Below are positions 59,111 to 64,000 of a stretch of 64,000 nt of DNA, piece by piece. The stretch is from Planctomycetota bacterium (lineage in GTDB: Bacteria; Planctomycetota; Uabimicrobiia; Uabimicrobiales; Uabimicrobiaceae). Every line of letters begins with the position of its first letter. The first letter of the stretch is position 1. Made by a program: the position numbers and the translations under genes. The DNA is taken from assembly GCA_029260735.1 (NCBI GenBank), contig JAJDCR010000041.1, positions 29,943-93,942 of the forward strand, read 5' to 3'. The notes beneath the pieces are model-generated. The model was given only the letters and a program-made list of their open reading frames with translations. It searched no databases and was not told the origin of the DNA.

Positions 59111-59710
59111 ATGAGTGTTAATACTTCTTTGATCTCAGATCTGAGAAAACGCACAGGGTGCGGAATCAAAGATTGTAAAAAAGCCCTTACAGAATGTGAT
59201 GGTGATCTAGAAAAAGCAGTTGAATTTCTTCGCAAAAAAGGATTAGCTGCTGCTGACTCCAAAAGCGGAAGAAGCACAGATGCTGGTAAAGTTTTCTCTT
59301 ACATCCATGCTGGCGGTCAGGTCGGCGTTTTACTAGAGCTCGGATGCGAAACTGATTTTGTTGCCAATACCGAACAATTCGAAACTCTAGGAAAAGATAT
59401 TTGCATGCACATTTGTGCAGCTTCTCCTGTCGCTGTTACACGAGAAAACATGCCTGCAGATGTAGTTGAAACAGAAAAAGGCATATATCGTGAGCAAATG
59501 AAAGATCAACTAGAAGGCAAGCCAGAAAACATCCAAGATAAAATTCTTACCGGAAAAATGGATAAGTTTTTCAAAGATTCTGTTTTGATGGAGCAGCTGT
59601 TTGTAAAAGACGATAGTCAAACTATCGAAGACCTGATTAAACTTCAGATCTCCACTTTAAAAGAGAATATAAACTTAAAAAGATTCTCTCGCTTTGGAAT
59701 AGGCGGCTAA
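59111..59710 (+). CDS. tsf: Translation elongation factor Ts (short form)
   Basis: In this 199-residue protein the N-terminal UBA-like part and signature are clear: LISDLRKRTGCGIKDCKKAL, LEKAVEFLRKKGLAAADSKS. Core-domain motifs GQVGVLLELGCETDFVANTE and KILTGKMDKFFKDSVLMEQL follow. Its length matches the single-core forms (about 200 residues, as in Thermus and cyanobacteria) rather than the 280-residue E. coli form. It is the GDP-exchange factor for EF-Tu. The ribosome site is GAAAGGA. Confidence 0.96.
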   Translation: MSVNTSLISDLRKRTGCGIKDCKKALTECDGDLEKAVEFLRKKGLAAADSKSGRSTDAGKVFSYIHAGGQVGVLLELGCETDFVANTEQFETLGKDICMHICAASPVAVTRENMPADVVETEKGIYREQMKDQLEGKPENIQDKILTGKMDKFFKDSVLMEQLFVKDDSQTIEDLIKLQISTLKENINLKRFSRFGIGG

Positions 59711-59722
59711 TAAATTTCCTAG

Positions 59723-59754
59723 AAAAGGCTGTGACAAAAAGTTACAGCCTTTTT
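59723..59754 (+). terminator. Rho-independent terminator after tsf
   Basis: AAAAGGCTGTGAC and GTTACAGCCTTTTT form an 11-bp stem with an AAAAA loop and T5. It separates rpsB-tsf from pyrH-frr. Confidence 0.85.
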
Positions 59755-59945
59755 CATTCCTCTCTCCAAAAATCGCTCTAAATCATTTATATATATAACT
59801 TTAAATTTACCCCTGCCATGTTTTTATAAAATTTTCCTCAGTTTCTTAAAAAAAGACAAAATTTCTCTCACTCCCCAAGCATTTATTTCCTATAATACTC
59901 TCTTCGGTATTTCTGGAAATGTTATTTAAGTAGTTAGGAAATTTT

Positions 59946-60698
59946 ATGTCCACTTCCATATCATCTTACAAAAGAATTCTCCTCAAGATTAGCGGCGAAA
60001 GCTTCGGAACCCAGCAGCCTTTTGAAATGACTGTAATTGAAAATATTGCTGGAGAGATTGTAGAAGCTCACCGCGCTGGAACAGAAATAGGTATTGTTAT
60101 TGGGGGAGGAAATATTGTTCGAGGAGCCAGTTTACAGAAGCATGGTATTCATCGTACAGTAGCAGACTATATGGGAATGCTCGGAACAGTCATCAATGCA
60201 TTAGCCCTCCAAGATATTCTTTGTAATTTAGGTTTAGAAGCCCGTATTATGACAGCAAGACGCTTTGAAGACATAGGAGAGCCATACCACTACCAACGAT
60301 GCTACAAGCATCTGGCAAAAAAACGGGTAGTGATTTTTGCTGGAGGGACAGGGAGCCCTTATTTTACAACAGACACTGCGGCAGCTTTAAAATCTGTAGA
60401 AATGAATGCTCAAATTTTTTTTAAAGCGACAAAAGTAAATGGGGTTTATGATGGAGACCCTCAGACAATGGCAAATGCCCAAAGATATAGTTTTATTTCC
60501 TATGAAAAAATTTTAGAAAAACAATTTGGAGTAATGGACTCCACTGCAGTGGCTTTTTGTCGGGAAAACAATATGCCCATCCGAGTTTTTAACTTAATGT
60601 TACCAGGAAATCTTTTACGAGCGGTTTCTGGTGAAGAAGTAGGAACTTTAGTTCATAGAACTGAAAGCGGAGCTACTTCTTCGATGTATACCAGCTAA
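59946..60698 (+). CDS. pyrH: UMP kinase
   Basis: The 250-residue protein shows amino-acid-kinase fold motifs: RILLKISGESFGTQQPFEMT, GIVIGGGNIVRGASLQKHGI, RTVADYMGMLGTVINALALQ, VVIFAGGTGSPYFTTDTAAA and KATKVNGVYDGDP. It phosphorylates UMP to UDP in pyrimidine synthesis. The position between tsf and frr is the standard bacterial order. A separate promoter is likely because a terminator precedes it. Confidence 0.96.
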   Translation: MSTSISSYKRILLKISGESFGTQQPFEMTVIENIAGEIVEAHRAGTEIGIVIGGGNIVRGASLQKHGIHRTVADYMGMLGTVINALALQDILCNLGLEARIMTARRFEDIGEPYHYQRCYKHLAKKRVVIFAGGTGSPYFTTDTAAALKSVEMNAQIFFKATKVNGVYDGDPQTMANAQRYSFISYEKILEKQFGVMDSTAVAFCRENNMPIRVFNLMLPGNLLRAVSGEEVGTLVHRTESGATSSMYTS

Positions 60699-60814
60699 TT
60701 ATTTCTTTCGCAATGTACATTTACAACAAGAAACACCCCATAAACTTCCTGAACTTTATCAGGCGACCACAAAATTGGGAATGCTTTCTTCTATGATGAG
60801 AAAGGCCAAATATT

Positions 60815-61375
60815 ATGTCCTACGAAGAGGTATTATTAGAAACAGAAGAAAAAATGGATAAAGCCGTTCAGGTATTTGTTGATGAACTCAAAGGGATTCG
60901 AACCGGACGGGCAACTCCTGGTTTAATTGAAAATGTCAGAGTAGAGTACTACGGTGCTCCTACTCCCCTAAAACAACTATCCAATATCTCTGTTCCCGAA
61001 CCTCAGCTTATTGTAATCAAGCCCTTTGATGCAACTTCTATCAAAAATATTGAAAAGGCTATATTAAAAAGCGATTTAGGGATGACTCCCAGTGTCGATG
61101 GCAAACTCCTTCGTCTAAAAGTTCCTGCTCTATCAGAGGAACGACGCAAGCAACTGGCTAACCAAGTTAAAGACATGGGAGAAAAAGCGAAAATAGCAAT
61201 TCGCAATATTCGACGCGAACAAAATAAAAACTCAGATCAACTTGAAAAAGATTCTGTTATTAGTGAAGATGATTGCAAATCTCTCAAAGAAGAGATTCAA
61301 GATCAAACTAAAAATCACGAAAGCAAAGTAAATGAACTGTTTGAGGCCAAGAAAAAAGAAATTATGGAAATTTAA
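60815..61375 (+). CDS. frr: Ribosome recycling factor
   Basis: The 186-residue protein has normal length: ELKGIRTGRATPGLIENVRV, YYGAPTPLKQLSNISVPEPQ, ALSEERRKQLANQVKDMGEK, AKIAIRNIRREQNK. With EF-G it splits post-termination ribosomes. It ends directly upstream of a strong promoter for tRNA-Lys. Confidence 0.96.
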   Translation: MSYEEVLLETEEKMDKAVQVFVDELKGIRTGRATPGLIENVRVEYYGAPTPLKQLSNISVPEPQLIVIKPFDATSIKNIEKAILKSDLGMTPSVDGKLLRLKVPALSEERRKQLANQVKDMGEKAKIAIRNIRREQNKNSDQLEKDSVISEDDCKSLKEEIQDQTKNHESKVNELFEAKKKEIMEI

Positions 61376-61384
61376 AAAAAGGTC

Positions 61385-61412
61385 TTGACATTTCTATATA
61401 ATTTTGTATAAT
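61385..61412 (+). promoter_or_regulatory. Sigma-70 promoter for tRNA-Lys
   Basis: A perfect TTGACA (61385-61390) and a perfect TATAAT (61407-61412) lie 16 bp apart. It is the best consensus promoter I found in the window. The tRNA lies 90 bp downstream. Confidence 0.8.
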
Positions 61413-61501
61413 CGACCTCGCTTTAACAGTAAAGCACTATTCAATCAATTATAAGTAAATTCATTCAAGACTTTATCTTATGAAATAAAAAATTGGATAG
61501 A

Positions 61502-61574
61502 GGGGGCGTAGCTCAGTTGGTAGAGCAGCAGCCTTTTAAGCTGTCGGTCGAAGGTTCGAATCCTTCCGCCCTCA
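61502..61574 (+). tRNA. tRNA-Lys (TTT anticodon)
   Basis: The 73-nt cloverleaf has acceptor GGGGGCG with CGCCCTC, D arm GCTC AGTTGGTA GAGC, anticodon arm CAGCC TTTTAAG CTG-type with anticodon TTT, T arm GAAGG TTCGAAT CCTTC, and discriminator A. CCA is not encoded. Confidence 0.93.
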
Positions 61575-61608
61575 AAAAAAACCCTCCACAAAAAATAACT
61601 ACAATAAA

Positions 61609-62004
61609 ATGAAACACTTACTTCTCCTATCCTTCCTCATTATTTTTACTAATGCTTGCGTGGAAAGACGTATGAGAATAGTGTCCGACCCTCCTGAAGC
61701 AACTGTTTACATCGACGGGGAAAAAATAGGAAAAACTCCTACAGAGCACTCTTTTGATTTTTATGGCACCAGAGAAGTTACCTTAGTAAAAAAAGGTTAT
61801 TACATTTCTTCTCATAAAGAAGCCATTATTGCTCCCGCTTTTCAAACATTCCCTTTAGACTTTTTTGTCGATATAATCTATCCATTCACAGTAGAAGATA
61901 ATCACAATTTCTACTATACCTTAAAGCCACATATCCCTCTTCCTAAACAAGAGAAAGAATCCTTACTAGAGCGAGCTGAGGACTATCGAAAAGAAAGCCC
62001 TTAA
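61609..62004 (+). CDS. PEGA-domain lipoprotein
   Basis: The 131-residue protein has a lipoprotein signal peptide (LLLLSFLIIFTNACVERR, Cys about 17). A PEGA domain follows: RIVSDPPEATVYIDGEKIGK, TPTEHSFDFYGTREVTLVKK, GY. PEGA beta repeats occur in surface proteins and lipoproteins. It lies 49 bp upstream of the RND adaptor gene and may share its transcript, suggesting an envelope role. Confidence 0.82.
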   Translation: MKHLLLLSFLIIFTNACVERRMRIVSDPPEATVYIDGEKIGKTPTEHSFDFYGTREVTLVKKGYYISSHKEAIIAPAFQTFPLDFFVDIIYPFTVEDNHNFYYTLKPHIPLPKQEKESLLERAEDYRKESP

Positions 62005-62053
62005 CTTTATTTTCTAAGGCTACGGCTTACCATTTCATTATGAGGAAAATATA

Positions 62054-63433
62054 ATGAAAAATCCATTTTCCTTTCTTCTTGTAATCCTGACTCTCTTAAC
62101 CTTAAGTTGCCAGTCTGAAAAAGATGAAAAATTTTCCGACAAAAAAAAGGAAAAAGAGGAAAAAGAACAACCTGTTTATGTAATTCCTGTGACCAAAGGC
62201 CCCATTTCTCACTATATATACTCTAGCGGAACAATCCGAGCCGCCGAATCAGTAGATCTCTATCCAAAAAGCTCAGGTTACGTTGCCAAAATTCTAAAAG
62301 ACCAAGGGGACTATGTTGAGCAAGGGGCTCCTCTCATGAAACTAGAAGAGAGAGAGTGGCAACTAGGAGTCATCGAAGCTCGTATGCAAGTAGAGGAGTT
62401 TTCTCAAAAAGTCCAACAAGGAAAACTACTCATCTCTTCCTTAGAAAACCAAATAGAGCAAGCCGATTTGAACATTCAAGAACTAGATGCTCTTGTTGGA
62501 CAAATGGAATTAGATTTAACCCAAGCAGAAAAAGAAGAGGAGCGTAGCAGTCGAAGCTACCAAAAACAATTGATTCCAGAAGGAGAATATGAAACAGCTC
62601 GTTATAACTATGAAAAAAGTAAACTAGCTAAAAATACGACCTTGCTCCAAAAAAACAAAGCAAAGGTAGCCAAACAAGATTTAATTCTCTCCTTAGAAAG
62701 ATCAAAAATTGACCTAAGAGCTCTCATTCTGCAAAGAGAGAAAGCTAGCCAAGTTACTCTTGCTCAAGCTGATTTACTGCTAAAAAATGCTACGATAGGG
62801 GCTCCTTTCTCAGGAGTTATTACCTTCAAGGGAGTGAATCTTGGAGAATTAGTAGGGCCTTCTCACCATGCTTTTTCCCTGATGAACTTAGAAAAACTAG
62901 AAATAACTCTGAACATTCCCGAAAAAGAACTCCCTCTCCTCAAAAACAAACAACAAGTCCTTATCCAAAGCGATAATTTTCTGGACCTAAAAACATACGG
63001 AGAAATCCGCAGTATTTCCCCCATTGTCGATAGCACAAGCGGCACTACCGAAATCATTGTCGCATTCCATAGCGATCATAAACTTCTTCGGCCCGGAATC
63101 TTTGTCCAGTCGTCCATTCAAGTCGAACATCGCCCTTCTGTGGTCTTAATTCCTCGCTCTTGCCTTCTTTACGAAAAAAACCGCCGCTTTGTTTTTATCA
63201 TTGTGGACAATAAAGCAGAAAAACGTTTTATCGAAACAGGTATTAGCGAAATCGACCAAATAGAAATACTCAGCGGAATAGAAGAAAACGACCTTCTTGT
63301 TACGGGCGGACATCATTTACTCGAAGACGAGCAAGACGTCAAGATTATAGAGAATGAGGACGATGAGGATGATGAAAATGAGGATGAGGATAATAAAGAG
63401 AAGAGTGAAGAAGAAATGAACACTTCTCGCTAG
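62054..63433 (+). CDS. RND/HlyD-type efflux periplasmic adaptor lipoprotein
   Basis: In this 459-residue protein a lipobox (LTLLTLSCQS) anchors it in the membrane. The membrane-fusion layout is clear: a biotinyl-lipoyl half (AAESVDLYPKSSGYVAKILK, DQGDYVEQGAPLMKLEER), a long coiled-coil hairpin (about 110-240), the second lipoyl half (IGAPFSGVITFKGVNLGELV), then beta-barrel and proximal domains. The C-terminal 25 residues are almost all Glu/Asp/Asn, an odd acidic tail. No RND permease or outer-membrane factor follows within the window; the next gene is a cupin after a repeat block. Confidence 0.88.
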   Translation: MKNPFSFLLVILTLLTLSCQSEKDEKFSDKKKEKEEKEQPVYVIPVTKGPISHYIYSSGTIRAAESVDLYPKSSGYVAKILKDQGDYVEQGAPLMKLEEREWQLGVIEARMQVEEFSQKVQQGKLLISSLENQIEQADLNIQELDALVGQMELDLTQAEKEEERSSRSYQKQLIPEGEYETARYNYEKSKLAKNTTLLQKNKAKVAKQDLILSLERSKIDLRALILQREKASQVTLAQADLLLKNATIGAPFSGVITFKGVNLGELVGPSHHAFSLMNLEKLEITLNIPEKELPLLKNKQQVLIQSDNFLDLKTYGEIRSISPIVDSTSGTTEIIVAFHSDHKLLRPGIFVQSSIQVEHRPSVVLIPRSCLLYEKNRRFVFIIVDNKAEKRFIETGISEIDQIEILSGIEENDLLVTGGHHLLEDEQDVKIIENEDDEDDENEDEDNKEKSEEEMNTSR

Positions 63434-63454
63434 GCTTTAAACTGTCCTTTAGGC

Positions 63455-63660
63455 AATATATGACAGGGAGGGCTTTGGCTCGACTGCTATTGGTTTATGG
63501 TCGCGTAGCGACTAAGGCACGTAGCCAGGGCATTTATGCCCTGGAACAAAAGGAATAAATAATAGCGTGCCGTAGGTACGCAGGATATAATTTCCTTGGT
63601 ACCTACGGCACCAGTTTCTTTGTATACCTTTATTTCCAGGGGTTAAAACCCTTACTTTTA
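63455..63660 (-). repeat. REP-like palindromic element (copy 2, inverted relative to 42010-42260)
   Basis: Shared blocks with the island B copy are GAGGGCTTTGGCTCGACTRC, TATGGTCGCGTAGCGACT, GCACGTAGCCAGGGCATTTA, ATAGCGTGCCGKAGGTACGC and TTTATTTCCAGGGGTT. The last hairpin (CCAGGGGTTAAAACCC) is interrupted by the MITE-like segment. Confidence 0.75.
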
Positions 63661-63827
63661 TACACATAATCTCGCTTCGTTGGATAAAACATAGATATTA
63701 AAATGTGCCTACCGCAAAGCGGTAGGCACATTTTAATATCTACGTTTGTCCCGCAAAGCCCATTAAACTTTATGCTTGTTATGTTAAAAAATACCAATTT
63801 CAGTTTTGCAAATTATGTGTATAAAAG
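63655..63827. mobile_element. MITE-like insertion with 16-bp terminal inverted repeats and internal perfect hairpin
   Basis: CTTTTATACACATAAT at the left end is the exact reverse complement of ATTATGTGTATAAAAG at the right end. TTA flanks both ends, a possible 3-bp target duplication. Inside, 63692-63715 and 63719-63742 are perfect 24-bp reverse complements around AAA. At 173 bp it has no coding capacity. It interrupts the REP-like element, whose pieces lie on both sides. Confidence 0.6.
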
Positions 63828-63947
63828 TTAGGCATTTATGCCCTGGAACAAGAGTCGGGCGGCCAAAGCCTCCCTTGATAATTCCAATTTCATAGAACAA
63901 CCAAACAAACTATCCCAAAACAAACCATCAAACCGAGACACAAAATT

Positions 63948-64000
63948 ATGGAAGCTCACAATTTTGCTAAGAAGTTTGCTAAATTCAACGACTATTGGTC
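63948..64000 (+). CDS. 5' end of a cupin-domain protein (cut by window edge)
   Basis: From ATG 63948 the frame reads MEAHNFAKKFAKFNDYW to the window edge. This start is typical of small cupin proteins of the mannose-6-phosphate-isomerase-like type (pattern F-x(3)-F-x(3)-W-[ST]-P). Only 17 codons are visible, so the call rests on that resemblance. Confidence 0.45.
   Translation, partial: MEAHNFAKKFAKFNDYW

Larger units (their letters stand above)
63434..63947. other. Repeat-filled intergenic region before the cupin gene
   Basis: It contains the second REP-like palindromic element (63455-63660), into which a MITE-like segment (63655-63827) appears inserted, and then a leftover REP piece (GGCATTTATGCCCTGG, about 63831-63848). 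The remaining 60 bp before the cupin start are AT-rich. No gene is seen. Confidence 0.6.

Overview
This AT-rich window reads as a bacterial chromosome. Its gene families suggest a low-GC member of the Planctomycetota or the wider PVC group. The evidence is several FHA-domain signalling proteins with a eukaryote-like Ser/Thr kinase, a kinesin-light-chain-type TPR protein fused to a CHAT protease, PEP-CTERM exported proteins, lipoproteins and many HUH-transposase/palindrome repeats. The phylum is an inference from gene content, not from a marker alignment.

Layout. 0-13.4 kb: a truncated secreted protein, an RlmI-like rRNA methyltransferase, an M1-M28-PDZ secreted peptidase fusion and a membrane FHA protein. 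The 3' end of that FHA gene runs into a repeat array centred on a GxxExxY gene. A photolyase, an FHA-kinase and a PEP-CTERM gene pair follow. 14-21.3 kb: a third PEP-CTERM protein, an ankyrin protein, a small unknown protein, a decayed M20 peptidase and the 1273-residue TPR-CHAT protein. 21.4-43.0 kb: accessory DNA stacked at a tRNA-Met gene. A 45-bp piece of the tRNA 3' half is repeated exactly at 25605 and 42969 and bounds a 17.4-kb integrative island (island B). Island B carries integrase, excisionase-like protein, primase-helicase, an XRE repressor with operator-like sites, a UPF0175 gene, a DUF433/DUF5615 toxin-antitoxin pair, an XRE-FRG-lipoprotein-coiled coil-ATPase-zinc ribbon gene run and a KAP NTPase/Abi_C pair. 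To its left, 21.4-25.6 kb (island A) has the same end architecture but no integrase: arm site, UPF0175, DUF433, then cargo, HUH transposase, palindromic repeats, arm site, terminator and tRNA core. It looks like a decayed or satellite relative of island B.

43-64 kb: core chromosome. It holds ruvX, a gluzincin-like protein, a lipoprotein, an FHA protein, an ABC permease, an SGNH-like protein, anmK-murQ (anhydro-MurNAc recycling), FHA-GGDEF, rtcA, lspA, an HpnB-like glycosyltransferase, the rpsB-tsf-pyrH-frr cluster, tRNA-Lys, a PEGA lipoprotein, an RND-type adaptor, a palindromic repeat block with a MITE-like insertion, and the start of a cupin gene.

The best candidates for undescribed biology are: (1) the tandem island pair sharing att and arm sites; (2) the six-gene XRE/FRG/lipoprotein/coiled-coil/ATPase/zinc-ribbon run; (3) the KAP-Abi_C pair; (4) the GxxExxY gene embedded in oppositely oriented repeat arrays whose units contain the 3' end of that gene. 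All family assignments are by eye from motifs; no database search was run.
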